A stretch of 64,000 nt of DNA from Cyanobium sp. ATX 6F1 (GCF_024346315.1 NZ_JAGQCS010000004.1:248001-312000), one strand, 5' to 3'. Shown: positions 37,623 through 47,588, counted from the first letter of the stretch. A program made the numbers and translations. Notes: generated by a model not told the origin, from the letters alone.

Positions 37623-38342
37623 CTAGCCCCGCTGGAACTCCACCAGCCGCGAGAAGTAAAACGGCGCCTGATTGAGGCTGCGGCGCATGGGCACAAAGCC
37701 GCTGCGTTCGGCCGCCGCCACGATGCCCGTTTCCTTGAGGGTGTAGGCGCGGGTGGTCTTGCTGGGGCCGGGGAACAGCTCGCCGATGCGCTTGAGCGCA
37801 GCCAGCAGCGGTGTGTAGGGGGCGAAGCTCACGATCAGCCGCCGCTCCGCCAGCCCCGCCAGGTGCTCCACCATCTGCTCGGCGGCTTCCTGGGGGTAGT
37901 GGATGAACACATCGAGGCAGATCACCGTGTCGTAGAGGCCGCTCAGGCTCTCGAGATCGGAGCTGCTGAAGCTCAGCCGCTGGGGATCGAGGCCCAGCCC
38001 ATCGGCCCGGCGTTGGGCCTCGGCCACCATCGCCTCCGACAGATCACTGGCGGCGATGCGGCCGGCCCCGAGCGCCGCCAGGGGCAGGCTGAGGCTGCCC
38101 ACCCCGCAGCCGGCGTCGCAGAAGCTGCGCTGAGCCAGATCCCCTTCCTCCTGCAGCCACCCCAGCACCTGATCCACCGTCTTCTGGTGGCCGAGGCGGA
38201 TGTTGCGCTGCACCTTGTTGACCTCGCTCGAATCGCTGTAGATGCGGTTCCAGCGCTCGAAGCCGGTGCTGTTGAAGTAGGCATGCACCTCCGCTTTTTC
38301 GGCCGCCTTCGGGCAGGGATCCAGCAGCTGATCGGCGGGCAT
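37623..38342 (-). CDS. chlM: Mg-protoporphyrin IX methyltransferase
   Basis: A 239 aa SAM-dependent methyltransferase that methylates the propionate of Mg-protoporphyrin IX in chlorophyll synthesis. Conserved: YFNSTGFERWNRIYSD, the SAM loop CDAGCGVGSLSLPLA, ASDLSEAMVAEAQ, CLDVFIHYP and SFAPYTPLL. Length matches cyanobacterial ChlM. It starts with ATG at 38342 and lies 42 bases after nagA on the same strand. Confidence 0.95.
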   Translation of the reverse strand: MPADQLLDPCPKAAEKAEVHAYFNSTGFERWNRIYSDSSEVNKVQRNIRLGHQKTVDQVLGWLQEEGDLAQRSFCDAGCGVGSLSLPLAALGAGRIAASDLSEAMVAEAQRRADGLGLDPQRLSFSSSDLESLSGLYDTVICLDVFIHYPQEAAEQMVEHLAGLAERRLIVSFAPYTPLLAALKRIGELFPGPSKTTRAYTLKETGIVAAAERSGFVPMRRSLNQAPFYFSRLVEFQRG

Positions 38343-38384
38343 GGGGACGGGGCCGTGGGCGGCCTGGGGGAATGGGCGCGGATC

Positions 38385-39521
38385 CTAGGCAGCGCGCCGC
38401 CAGCTCAAGGTGCCTGCAGCGCCCGTGTGCCAGCGCAGGCACTCCTCGATCGGCATCCCCAGCAGCAGTTCCTCCAGCGGCCGTTCGTCCCCCAGCACTC
38501 GCCTTGGGGTCACGGTGGCCGCCCGGATCGCCCCGGCGGCGTCCCCGCCCCAGCCCGCCAGGCGCTTCACCCCCTCCAGAAGCGGCAGGGTCACCCCCGC
38601 CAGGGTGCCGTCCTCCAGCCGGCAGCTGCCGTCTTCCACCAGCAGCACGCGTTCATCCCAGCGGTGGCGGCCCTCCTCCAGTCCGTAGGGGCCCAGGGCA
38701 TCGCTGACGATCACCAGCTGCTCGGGCGCCAGACGCTGCAGCAGCAGGGCCATCGAGGGGGCCACGTGCACCCCGTCGGCGATCAGCCCCAGGGCCACAT
38801 CGCCCCGCAGCACCGCCGCCGCCAGGGGCCCCGGGGCGCGGTGGCCCAGGCCGGCCATGGCATTGAAGCTGTGGGTCACCATCGCCACCCCCGCCGCGAA
38901 GGCGTCACCCGCCTGGGTTTCATCCGCTTCGCTGTGCCCCAGGCTGACCACGATCCCGTCGGCGCGCAGGGCCTCGATCAGCTCAGCGGCTCCCGCCAGC
39001 TCTGGCGCCAGGGTGACCAGGTCGATCGTGGCTTCAAAACCGCCGATGCGCTCCCGCAGGGCCGCCAGGCTGGGCGCCACCAGGTGCTGGCTGGGGTGGG
39101 CGCCCCGGCGCCCGGGGGCCAGAAACGGGCCCTCCAGGTGGCCCCCCAGCAGCTGGCAGCGCCCGCGGCCGTGCAGGGAGCGGGCCTGCTCCAGCACCGC
39201 CAGGGCCTGGCGCAGGGGGCCCACGTCGCAGGTCACCAGGGTGGGGCAGATCGCCTCCACGCCGTCGCTCCAGAGCCGCTCCAGCAGCTCCAGCAGCCGG
39301 GGCAGGTCGCTCTCCTGAAGTTCCGGGAAGGCCAGCCCCAGCCCGCCGTTGATCTGCAGGTCCACCCCGCCCGGGCTGAGCCAGTCGCCCCGCCAGTCGT
39401 CGCCGGCGGCGCGGCTGCCCGGGGCCAGGGGCCGCAGGGCAGTGATCTGGCCCTCCTCACCCAGGCCCACACGCCAGAGGCGCTCATCGCCGGGGAGACG
39501 GACGTTGCTGAGCCAGCGCAT
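38385..39521 (-). CDS. nagA: N-acetylglucosamine-6-phosphate deacetylase
   Basis: A 378 aa amidohydrolase making glucosamine-6-phosphate and acetate. The metal site is of the E. coli type: VDLQINGG in place of HxH, the ligand Glu in [17 protein letters not shown], His in SLGHSEAD, His in VTHSFNAM, and the catalytic Asp in IVSDALGP. The ATG at 39521 puts the protein start (MRWLSNVRL) at the normal position; a longer upstream reading frame overlaps purE and is rejected. It is divergent from purE with 74 bases between starts. Confidence 0.92.
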   Translation of the reverse strand: MRWLSNVRLPGDERLWRVGLGEEGQITALRPLAPGSRAAGDDWRGDWLSPGGVDLQINGGLGLAFPELQESDLPRLLELLERLWSDGVEAICPTLVTCDVGPLRQALAVLEQARSLHGRGRCQLLGGHLEGPFLAPGRRGAHPSQHLVAPSLAALRERIGGFEATIDLVTLAPELAGAAELIEALRADGIVVSLGHSEADETQAGDAFAAGVAMVTHSFNAMAGLGHRAPGPLAAAVLRGDVALGLIADGVHVAPSMALLLQRLAPEQLVIVSDALGPYGLEEGRHRWDERVLLVEDGSCRLEDGTLAGVTLPLLEGVKRLAGWGGDAAGAIRAATVTPRRVLGDERPLEELLLGMPIEECLRWHTGAAGTLSWRRAA

Positions 39522-39595
39522 GGGGAGATGGGAGATGGGCAGGTGGCGGTGGGCCGCGCCGGAGCGGAGAATGCCATTCTCCGTTCCTCGCCCCC

Positions 39596-40141
39596 GTGGT
39601 CGCCGCCCCCACCCCATTCCCCACCCCGTTGGTGGCCGTCGTGATGGGCAGCGATTCCGATCTGCCCACCCTGGAGCCGGCGGTGCGGATCCTGGAGCGT
39701 TTCGGCATCGCCCATGAGCTACGCGTGCTCTCGGCCCACCGCACCCCCGAGGAAATGGTCGCGTTTGCCCGCGCCGCCGCCGGCCGGGGCCTCAAGGTGG
39801 TGATCGCCGGCGCCGGGGGCGCCGCCCACCTGCCGGGGATGGTGGCCGCCCTCACCCCCTTGCCGGTGATCGGGGTGCCCGTGCAGAGCAAAGCTCTGTC
39901 CGGGGTGGATTCACTGCATTCGATCGTGCAGATGCCCGCAGGCATCCCGGTGGCCACCGTGGCCATCGGCAATGGCACCAACGCCGGCCTGCTGGCCGTC
40001 CAGATCCTGGCCACGGCCGATCCCGCGTTGCTGGCGGCCGTCGAGGCCTACCGGCAGGAGTTGCATGACCAGGTGGTTGCGAAGGATGGGCGGCTCCAGG
40101 CCCTCGGCAGCGCCGAGTACCTGCGCCAGATGGCCCCCTGA
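39596..40141 (+). CDS. purE: N5-carboxyaminoimidazole ribonucleotide mutase
   Basis: 181 aa; rearranges N5-CAIR to CAIR in purine synthesis. [43 protein letters not shown] and [14 protein letters not shown] are the family signature. The start is a GTG at 39596; the conserved part begins at residue 12. The neighbour transporter gene follows after three bases. Confidence 0.95.
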   Translation: MVAAPTPFPTPLVAVVMGSDSDLPTLEPAVRILERFGIAHELRVLSAHRTPEEMVAFARAAAGRGLKVVIAGAGGAAHLPGMVAALTPLPVIGVPVQSKALSGVDSLHSIVQMPAGIPVATVAIGNGTNAGLLAVQILATADPALLAAVEAYRQELHDQVVAKDGRLQALGSAEYLRQMAP

Positions 40142-40144
40142 GCC

Positions 40145-41239
40145 ATGGGCCCCATTGTTTCTCTGGTGGTGCCCCGTTGGCTGCGGCTGGCCCTGGCCCT
40201 GCCCCTGCTGGTGCTCAACCTCTTCGTGCTGCGCCAGCTGCTGGTGCCCCTGGCTCCCTTCCCCGCCCTGTTCCTGGGGGCGGCGTTGATCGCCTTTTTG
40301 CTCGATCTGCCCAGCCGCTGGCTCACGGGCCGCGGCCTGCCCCGGCCCCTGGCCCTGCTGTTGGTGGTGGGCCTAACCTTTGGCTTGGGGGTGCTGGCGG
40401 CCCTCTGGCTGGTGCCGCGGCTGGTGCAGCAGCTGGGGGATCTGGTCACGGCCCTGCCCGGTTGGCTGGCCCAGACGGAAAATCTGCTCAATGAGCTGCA
40501 GGCGAGCTTGACGGCCCGGGGCTTGCCGGCGGATTTCGGTGATCTCAGCAGCGAGCTTCTGACCCGCTCCACCCAGCTGGCCAGCCGATTCAGCCAGCAG
40601 TTGCTGGCCCTGCTTGGGGCCACCCTCAATCTCACGATCAACACCTTGATCGTCTTGGTGCTGGCGGTGTTCCTGCTGGTGGGGGCGGATTCCATCAGTC
40701 GCGGCCTGGCCCGCTGGCTGCCGGACAGCTGGCGGGAGCTGGTGCTCGGCACCGTGATGCGCACGTTCCGTGGCTACTTCGCCGGCCAGGTGGTGCTCGC
40801 CCTGATCCTCAGCGGCGCCCAGATCATCGTCTTCACCCTGCTGGGGATCCCCTACGGGGTGCTGTTCGCCGTGGCGATCGGCTTCACCACCCTGGTGCCT
40901 TACGCCAGCGCGCTCACAATCACCTTGGTCAGTCTCCTGCTGGCCCTTGAAGATCCCCGCACGGGCCTGGAGGTGCTGGCCGCCGCCATTTCCGTGGGCC
41001 AGGTGGTGGACCAGGTGATCCAGCCCCGCCTGATGGGCCAGATCGTGGGGCTTCAACCCGCCTGGCTGTTGGTCAGCCTGCCGATCGGCGCCCGGGTGGG
41101 CAGCCTGCTGGGGCTTGGGGAGTTGCTGGGGCTGCTGCTGGCGGTGCCCGTGGCCAGTTGCCTGAAGACCTTCCTCGACGCCTGGGCCCAGGGCCTGGGG
41201 CTGCCGGAGCCCGATTCGATCAAGGTGCCGCTGGAATGA
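40145..41239 (+). CDS. AI-2E family (PerM-like) membrane transporter
   Basis: 364 aa with about eight membrane segments in the AI-2E/UPF0118 pattern: a cluster of two or three helices, a soluble loop (QQLGDLVTALPGWLAQTE), then further helices with GIPYGVLFAVAIGFTTLVPY and VVDQVIQPRLMG. Substrates of this family differ; some export quorum signals, others act as Na+/H+ antiporters, so none is assigned. ATG at 40145. Its end overlaps the convergent cysC by 20 bases. Confidence 0.88.
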   Translation: MGPIVSLVVPRWLRLALALPLLVLNLFVLRQLLVPLAPFPALFLGAALIAFLLDLPSRWLTGRGLPRPLALLLVVGLTFGLGVLAALWLVPRLVQQLGDLVTALPGWLAQTENLLNELQASLTARGLPADFGDLSSELLTRSTQLASRFSQQLLALLGATLNLTINTLIVLVLAVFLLVGADSISRGLARWLPDSWRELVLGTVMRTFRGYFAGQVVLALILSGAQIIVFTLLGIPYGVLFAVAIGFTTLVPYASALTITLVSLLLALEDPRTGLEVLAAAISVGQVVDQVIQPRLMGQIVGLQPAWLLVSLPIGARVGSLLGLGELLGLLLAVPVASCLKTFLDAWAQGLGLPEPDSIKVPLE

Positions 41240-41837
41240 TCCCAGCGGCCGCCAGGTAATTCACCACCTCCTGCACGCAGGCCTCCAGGCTCTGGCCGCC
41301 GGTGTCGATGCGCAGCTCGGGGGCCTCCGGCAGCTCGTAGGGGCTGGAGATCCCGGTGAACTCCTTGATCGCTCCGGCGCGGGCCTTGGCGTAGAGCCCC
41401 TTGGTGTCGCGGCCTTCGCAGACCTCAAGATCGGCGGCGCAGTGGATCTCGATGAAGTCGCCGGCATCCACCAGGGCACGGGCCCGCTCGCGGTCGGCCC
41501 GGAACGGCGAGACGAAGGCGGTGAGCACCACCACGCCGGCGTCGAGAAACAGCTTGGCGACCTCGCCGATGCGGCGGATGTTTTCCTCGCGGGCGGCGTC
41601 GGAGAAGCCCAGGTCGCTGCAGAGCCCGTGGCGCACGTTGTCGCCATCGAGCACGTAGCAGCTCAGCCCCTGCTCGAACAGGGCCGAATTCACCGCATTC
41701 GCCAGGGTGCTCTTGCCCGCGCCCGAAAGCCCGGTGAACCAGAGGATGGCGCTGCGGTGCCCGCGTTGGTGGGCCCGGGCGGCGCGGTCCACCGAGGAGT
41801 GGTGCCAGACGATGTTGGTGGCTTTGGTGCTCGTCAT
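41220..41837 (-). CDS. cysC: Adenylylsulfate kinase
   Basis: 205 aa; phosphorylates APS to PAPS in sulfate assimilation. The P-loop GLSGAGKSTLANAV, DGDNVRHGLCSDLGFS, and FVSPFRADRERAR with IEIHCAADLEVCEGRD are intact. ATG at 41837. No sulfurylase or reductase gene lies next to it. Confidence 0.95.
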   Translation of the reverse strand: MTSTKATNIVWHHSSVDRAARAHQRGHRSAILWFTGLSGAGKSTLANAVNSALFEQGLSCYVLDGDNVRHGLCSDLGFSDAAREENIRRIGEVAKLFLDAGVVVLTAFVSPFRADRERARALVDAGDFIEIHCAADLEVCEGRDTKGLYAKARAGAIKEFTGISSPYELPEAPELRIDTGGQSLEACVQEVVNYLAAAGIIPAAP

Positions 41838-41903
41838 GGCGCAGCCGGGGGCAGAAGCGATCGAGCCATTGTCCCTGGCGTTGGGCCCAGTGGTGGGCCA
41901 GGA

Positions 41904-42257
41904 CTACCCCCCCGCCTGCTTGGGCCGGAAGCCCTCCTGCTCCAGCAGTGCCAAGGCCGCGGCCAGCTGGTCGCCCTGGAGTTCAATTACCCCGTCTTTG
42001 AGCGTGCCGCCGCTGCCGGCGCGCGCCTTGAGGGCCTTGAGCAGGGCTTTGGCCTCCCCGTCGCCCAGGTCGAGGCCGGTGATCACGGTCACGGTCTTGC
42101 CCCCCTTGCCCGCCTTGGTGCGCTGCACGCGCACCCGTTGCTGGGCCCGGGGCAGGGGGTCCGTTCCCCCCTGCCCCGGCCGCTGCAGGCTCTCGGCCCG
42201 GCTGAATTCCTGCCAGCCTCCCTTGCCCATGGCGAACGTCCCCGTTAGTTGAGCCAT
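41904..42257 (-). CDS. SUI1/eIF1-type translation factor
   Basis: 117 aa. After MAQLTGTFAMGKGGWQEF and a Pro/Gln-rich spacer, the SUI1 domain reads RVRVQRTKAGKGGKTVTVI, then LDLGDGEAKALLKALKARAG and GGTLKDGVIELQGDQ. Bacterial SUI1 proteins (E. coli YciH) bind the small ribosomal subunit; their physiological role is less defined than for eIF1. ATG at 42257 (a GTG sits just before it). A relic of its first codons lies at 43610-43657, beyond the mannosyltransferase gene. Confidence 0.88.
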   Translation of the reverse strand: MAQLTGTFAMGKGGWQEFSRAESLQRPGQGGTDPLPRAQQRVRVQRTKAGKGGKTVTVITGLDLGDGEAKALLKALKARAGSGGTLKDGVIELQGDQLAAALALLEQEGFRPKQAGG

Positions 42258-42271
42258 CACAGCGCAGCAGG

Positions 42272-43525
42272 TCAGCCGATCCAGAGGCCATGGGCCAGCC
42301 GCAGGGCATAGAGCACCAGCTGCAGCGTTCCGAAGCCGAGCAGGAATCCCAGCCAGCGGGGATGCCGCTGGAGTTGGGCGCCGTAGAGCATCAGCAGGGG
42401 CGCCGTGGCGAAGACATGCCGCTCCAGGCTCATCGTGTTCTGTTTCATCAGGTAGAGGAGCAGGCTGGCGGCCGCGAAGCCCCAGAGCTCCAGAGGAAGC
42501 TCTCGGCGGCCCCGCAGAAGCAGCAGAACCGCACCCACCACCACCATCAGGTTGAGGGCGGACATGCCACCCACCAGCCAGGCCCCCACAAACGCCACCA
42601 GGGAGAGCGCGAAGCCGGTCTTGGGGCGCCCATGGCGCAGCAGGAAGGCGATCCCCCCCAGTAGCACCGTGATCGTCATCAGGACCGGATGGAGGAGTTT
42701 CAGCGGGGCGGAGGGCCCTCCCTTCGTGGTTCCAAAGAACACCTTCGTCAGATCTTTTGCCCAGTAGGAGAGGCCGGAAATGTTGAGCCCCGGCTGGTTA
42801 CCCCAGGCCTTCTGGGCATGGAGGAAGGCCAGGGGGTCACCGCGCAGGTGCAGGCCGATCCAGGCCACCGCCGCCAACCCCCCCAGGCCCGCCAGGGCCA
42901 CCGCCAGGCCGGCGCCCAGGCGGCGCTGGCGGGCATAGGCGAGCAGGATCGGTACCACGATGGCCACGCCGTTCGGACGCGAGGCCGCGCAGAGTGCGGC
43001 GATCGGCGCCAACCGCACCGAAGGGATCGGATCCCTTCCCAGCCAGGTGAGCGAGAGGGTACTGAAGAGCAGGAAGAACGATTCCGTGTAGGGCAGGGAG
43101 AAGAAGATGCTGAGCGGATTCAGGCAGGTGAGCAGCACCGTGGCGCGGGCGGCCTCGGCTCCCAGCCAGCGTTCACTGAGACGGTGCAGCAGTGCCAGGG
43201 CTACCAGGAAGGCCCCGTTCGACAGCAGCAGAGCCACCACCAGCGGCGGCAGCGGCAGCAGATCGCTCACCAGCCGGACCGCGGCCGGAAACGCTGGGAA
43301 AAAAGCCAGGTTGTTGTCTGCGTAACCCTCAAGGGCGATCCGCAGATAGTGGGCTCCGTCCCATGACGAGAGTCGTTCGGCGAGCTGGCCCGGTGCCGTG
43401 ACCGTCACCGCGAGGGCGAGGGATCCGAAGAACAGCAGCCGGCTTCCCAGCCAACTGAACACCACCAGGGGCAAAAAGAAGGGTCTGGCGCCTGGATGTC
43501 CGGGACCGGGGGGATCAGGCGACAC
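42272..43525 (-). CDS. PIG-V-like membrane mannosyltransferase / glycosyltransferase
   Basis: 417 aa, about eleven hydrophobic helices. The first loop has LSSWDGAHYLRIALEGY, with the catalytic acidic residue (WDGxHY) of the GPI mannosyltransferase II / PIG-V family, followed by FFPAFPAAVRL, LNPLSIFFSLPYTESFFLL and ASRPNGVAIV. It likely transfers a sugar from a polyprenyl-phosphate donor at the outer face of the plasma membrane. The GTG start at 43525 lies within a perfect 14-base hairpin stem. The gene sits between SUI1 and a relic of SUI1, which suggests insertion. It runs into SUI1 with 11 bases between. Confidence 0.82.
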   Translation of the reverse strand: MSPDPPGPGHPGARPFFLPLVVFSWLGSRLLFFGSLALAVTVTAPGQLAERLSSWDGAHYLRIALEGYADNNLAFFPAFPAAVRLVSDLLPLPPLVVALLLSNGAFLVALALLHRLSERWLGAEAARATVLLTCLNPLSIFFSLPYTESFFLLFSTLSLTWLGRDPIPSVRLAPIAALCAASRPNGVAIVVPILLAYARQRRLGAGLAVALAGLGGLAAVAWIGLHLRGDPLAFLHAQKAWGNQPGLNISGLSYWAKDLTKVFFGTTKGGPSAPLKLLHPVLMTITVLLGGIAFLLRHGRPKTGFALSLVAFVGAWLVGGMSALNLMVVVGAVLLLLRGRRELPLELWGFAAASLLLYLMKQNTMSLERHVFATAPLLMLYGAQLQRHPRWLGFLLGFGTLQLVLYALRLAHGLWIG

Positions 43526-43551
43526 GGGCTCAAGAGCGTGTCGCCTGATCC
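43512..43551 (-). promoter_or_regulatory. Perfect 14-base inverted repeat over the mannosyltransferase start codon
   Basis: GGATCAGGCGACAC at 43512-43525 and GTGTCGCCTGATCC at 43538-43551 are exact reverse complements with a 12-base loop. In the mRNA the second arm contains the GTG start and the next three codons. A stem of this strength would hide the start from ribosomes. Confidence 0.7.
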
Positions 43552-43609
43552 TGGCAGTGCCGGCAGGAGTTCCGGTTCAACGTCGCAGCAGTTGGCCGGT
43601 GCTGTCCTC

Positions 43610-43657
43610 TCAGCCGCCCTTGCCCATGGCGAAGGTCCCCGCTACTTCTGCAATCAC
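43610..43657 (-). pseudogene. Relic of the 5' end of the SUI1 gene
   Basis: On the minus strand this reads VIAEVAGTFAMGKGG then TGA, against (V)MAQLTGTFAMGKGGW in the intact gene at 42257. The start ATG is changed to ATT and TGG to TGA. DNA identity over about 57 bases (42214-42270 versus 43611-43667) is roughly 80-85 percent by eye. Confidence 0.7.
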
Positions 43658-43931
43658 TGCGCAGCAACAGTCTGTGGATCTCCCACCCGTGCAAGTCGAG
43701 ATGGTGCGGGTGGCGCTGCCGGGCCGCCAGGAGCCACCCGCCTGCCGTCAGCCACCCTCCCCCGACCAGGAGGTGCTGATCGGCTCGCTGGCCGGGGTGC
43801 CGCTCTGCCAGGCCAAGCGCATCAAGGTGCCGATGCCGGCGGGTTGGCCCGTGACCCCACCGCCGCCGCTGCCGTCAGCGAAATCCGCCGCCAACAAGCG
43901 CCCAGCCAAGGCCCCCGCAAGCAGCCATTGA
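43626..43931 (+). CDS. Doubtful hypothetical reading frame
   Basis: 101 codons from an ATG at 43626, Pro/Ala-rich, ending in a basic tail (SAKSAANKRPAKAPASSH). It contains the phrase QVEMVRVALPGRQEPPA and two cysteines. Its first 11 codons lie antisense to the SUI1 relic, so at least its start is fortuitous. The remaining 43658-44008 stretch holds nothing else I recognise. Confidence 0.25.
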   Translation: MAKVPATSAITAQQQSVDLPPVQVEMVRVALPGRQEPPACRQPPSPDQEVLIGSLAGVPLCQAKRIKVPMPAGWPVTPPPPLPSAKSAANKRPAKAPASSH

Positions 43932-44008
43932 ACTTGGCGGCTCCTGTTGCCGAGCGTCAGCTGAACTCCTCACCCTGGCTGATGCGCCCTGCTGCGGCCG
44001 TCATCGGC

Positions 44009-44779
44009 TCAGGTCCGGGCTGCCGGGGCCAGGCTTTCCCAGGGAAAACGTGGGAGGTGGTACAGAGCCTCCCGCTGGGCCTTGCTCCAGGTCTCGATCA
44101 TCTCGGAGAGTTCAGGTGCATCGGCCTCGAACCTGAGTTGGTGCGAAATCGCCCGACTTCCCGCTGGAATGACCACCAGCTCGAACGGTGGCCCCACGCT
44201 GAGATTGGAGCGCTGGGTGAGCACTTCTGAGATCAGGCAGAGCCGGGCGGCATCTTCGAGCGAAAGGTTGGTGTGGCCCACATTGTCGAGCGGGGGTTTG
44301 CCATATTTACTCTCTCCAATCTGAAGATAAGGCGTTTCGCGCGTCGCCATGATGGCGTTGCCCTCGGAGTAGATGAGAAACAGCCCATGGGACTCGCTGC
44401 CGATCTGCCCACCGAGGATAAAAGAAGCTCCGCCACTGGCTCCAGACCCGCGCAGGGCGGCTTCGTTCTCTTTCTGAACGGCCACATTCACGCGGCCGAT
44501 ATAGGCCGCCGCTTCGAAGAGATGGTCGCAATGACGCAAATCCTTGCCTGACCCTGCCTCCAGATCCGCGTCACGGTCCAGATCCCGGCGGATCCAGTTG
44601 ATCACCGCCTGGGTGGTGGCCAGGCTTCCCGCCGCCAGCAGCACGAACAGCCGATCAGGACCTGGCTGGAACACATGCATCTTGCTGTAGCTGGAGATGT
44701 AGTCCACCCCCGCATTGGTGCGGGAATCGGAGACCAACACCAGCCCCTGCTCCAGCCAATAACCGATGCAATAGGTCAT
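44009..44779 (-). CDS. Anbu (proteasome-like) peptidase
   Basis: 256 aa Ntn-hydrolase related to HslV and proteasome beta subunits. MTYCIGYWLEQGLVLVSDSR followed by TNAGVDYISSYSKM is the Anbu signature; Thr2 after Met removal is the nucleophile, with Asp18 and a Lys in SKMHVF completing the site. SGGASFILGGQIG matches the C-terminal part of the fold. Anbu genes usually sit with an alpha-E protein, a circularly permuted ATP-grasp and a transglutaminase; none is next to this copy. It is divergent from trpB with 81 bases between starts. Confidence 0.88.
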   Translation of the reverse strand: MTYCIGYWLEQGLVLVSDSRTNAGVDYISSYSKMHVFQPGPDRLFVLLAAGSLATTQAVINWIRRDLDRDADLEAGSGKDLRHCDHLFEAAAYIGRVNVAVQKENEAALRGSGASGGASFILGGQIGSESHGLFLIYSEGNAIMATRETPYLQIGESKYGKPPLDNVGHTNLSLEDAARLCLISEVLTQRSNLSVGPPFELVVIPAGSRAISHQLRFEADAPELSEMIETWSKAQREALYHLPRFPWESLAPAART

Positions 44780-44785
44780 TGAGGC

Positions 44786-44828
44786 AAGTGAGCCTTGAAC
44801 GATCGAGCGTAGTCAGGGAGCCTCACTT
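44786..44828. promoter_or_regulatory. Shared upstream region of Anbu and trpB, with inverted repeat
   Basis: AAGTGAG (44786-44792) and CTCACTT (44822-44828) are a 7-base inverted repeat with a 29-base spacer between divergent starts. TAGTGT at 44831-44836 is a possible -10 for trpB. Weak evidence only. Confidence 0.25.
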
Positions 44829-44860
44829 CCTAGTGTGATGGCCGCTGCTTCGACCTGCCC

Positions 44861-46114
<1,254 letters not shown>

Positions 46115-46123
46115 GGGATCGCT

Positions 46124-47164
46124 CTAGTTCAGCAATCGGCTGAGGCTGGTGGCCACCGTGCGTACGGCGGCCCGGGCGGTGGCATAGGCCATGCGCATCG
46201 GTCCGACGACGGCCACGTGGCCCCCGATCCCTTCGCCGGTGGCGTAGCTGGCCTGCACCACCGCGCAATGCTCCAGCGCCTTGTGGGGGTGCTCCGCCCC
46301 GATCCAGATGCCCCCCAGGGCGCTGATGCCTTCAGGTTGAAGCAGCTGCTGGGGCTGCTCCTCCACCAGTTGCAGCAGAGGCCGGAGGCTGGCCGTGCGG
46401 CTGAATTCCGGTTGGCCCATCAACCCCCCCAACCCCAGGGCCAGGGCACCCTCGCTCTCGCTGCCACGGGCCCGCCGGTGGCGCTCCAGGGCCTGACGAA
46501 GCAGCGTGCCGCTGCGCTCCAGCTGCGGGGGCAGGTTGTCCCAGTCGAGGCCGTCGCCCTGATGGTCCTGGCGGGCCTGGAGCTGGGTGGCGGCCCAGCG
46601 CTCCAGGGCCGGCACCTCGCTGGCGGTGCCCCCTGGCAGGCGCAGGTTGAGGCTGGTGGCAGTGGTGGACCCTTCCACCAGCAGCACCAGCAGCCGCTCG
46701 CCGCTGGGCACAAGCCGCAGGGCCTGGAGGCTGGGCTGGCTCCGTTGGGGCCGGGTGATCAGGCTGAGCAGCCCGGTCATGTCCGCCAGCCGCCGGGCCA
46801 GGTGGAGCAGCAGGTCATCGAGCGCTGTCCACTGCAGGCTGAGGCTGGCCATCTCCCGCTCCAGCTGCAGGGCCGCGGCCCCTGGGGCGGGCAGCAGGCA
46901 GTCCACGTAGAGGCGGTAGCCCTGTTGGCTGGGCACCCGCCCCGCGGAGGTGTGGGGCTGGGTGAGCAGACCCTTCTGCTCGAGCGCCCCCATGGCCGAG
47001 CGCACCGTGGCCGCGCTGGCGGTCAGGCCGAAACGCCGCACCAGGGTGTGGCTGCCCACCGGTTCCATGGTGTCCACGTAATGGCGCACGGTGGCCTGCA
47101 GCACCTCCTGTTGGCGGCGGGGTAGAGGAGGCAGGCCGGAGCTCAGCAGGGGGTCATGGTGCAC
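46124..47164 (-). CDS. hrcA: Heat-inducible transcription repressor HrcA
   Basis: 346 aa repressor that binds CIRCE operators of groESL and related genes and needs GroEL for activity. The N-terminal winged helix has RRQQEVLQATVRHYVDTMEP, SAATVRSAMGALEQKGLL and HTSAGRVPSQQGYRLYVD; the C-terminal domain ends with GPMRMAYATARAAVRTVA. GTG start at 47164. I saw no CIRCE (TTAGCACTC-N9-GAGTGCTAA) near it, so its targets are elsewhere. It follows the rhodanese gene by 79 bases. Confidence 0.92.
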   Translation of the reverse strand: MHHDPLLSSGLPPLPRRQQEVLQATVRHYVDTMEPVGSHTLVRRFGLTASAATVRSAMGALEQKGLLTQPHTSAGRVPSQQGYRLYVDCLLPAPGAAALQLEREMASLSLQWTALDDLLLHLARRLADMTGLLSLITRPQRSQPSLQALRLVPSGERLLVLLVEGSTTATSLNLRLPGGTASEVPALERWAATQLQARQDHQGDGLDWDNLPPQLERSGTLLRQALERHRRARGSESEGALALGLGGLMGQPEFSRTASLRPLLQLVEEQPQQLLQPEGISALGGIWIGAEHPHKALEHCAVVQASYATGEGIGGHVAVVGPMRMAYATARAAVRTVATSLSRLLN

Positions 47165-47243
47165 CGGCCTGGATCGTAGGGGGAACTGACCAGGCAGGCG
47201 CTGCCTAATGACTGGCTGCTGGATGCTGGGGAGCCCTGGGCGC

Positions 47244-47588
47244 TCAGTAACGGGGAACCGTTGGATCCACCTCCACGCTCCAGGCCTCGATGCCGCCCTG
47301 GAGGTTCCACACGTCGCTGAAGCCCTGGGTCTCGATCAGCCAGGAGGCGAACTGCCAGCTGCGCATGCCCGCATGGCAGAGCACCACCACGGGGCGGCTG
47401 CGATCCAGCAGGCTGTCGATCCGCTCCGTCCATTCCCTTGATGCGCTCAGGGCCAGGTGGATCACGGGATGGCCCAGGGCGGCCAGCTCCAGTTCGGAGG
47501 CTTCGCGCACATCCACCAGTTGCAGGTCCTCCCCGCCGTTCAGGCGGTTGTTGAGATCGCTGGCGGAGAGGCTGAAGGGTTGGGGCAT
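47244..47588 (-). CDS. Rhodanese-domain protein
   Basis: 114 aa single-domain rhodanese. LQLVDVREASELELA opens the fold and VVVLCHAGMRSWQFA holds the catalytic Cys loop; NLQGGIEAW is the C-terminal signature. ATG at 47588 begins the usual N-terminus (MPQPFSLSASDL). Likely a sulfurtransferase or sulfur carrier in the cytoplasm; partner unknown. Confidence 0.9.
   Translation of the reverse strand: MPQPFSLSASDLNNRLNGGEDLQLVDVREASELELAALGHPVIHLALSASREWTERIDSLLDRSRPVVVLCHAGMRSWQFASWLIETQGFSDVWNLQGGIEAWSVEVDPTVPRY

Noticed and set aside
39522-39617. Longer N-terminus for nagA (32 extra residues)
   Set aside because: It would overlap the purE start on the other strand, and the conserved protein begins at the ATG at 39521.
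37617-39644. 675-codon plus-strand frame
   Set aside because: Antisense to chlM and nagA, both strongly supported.
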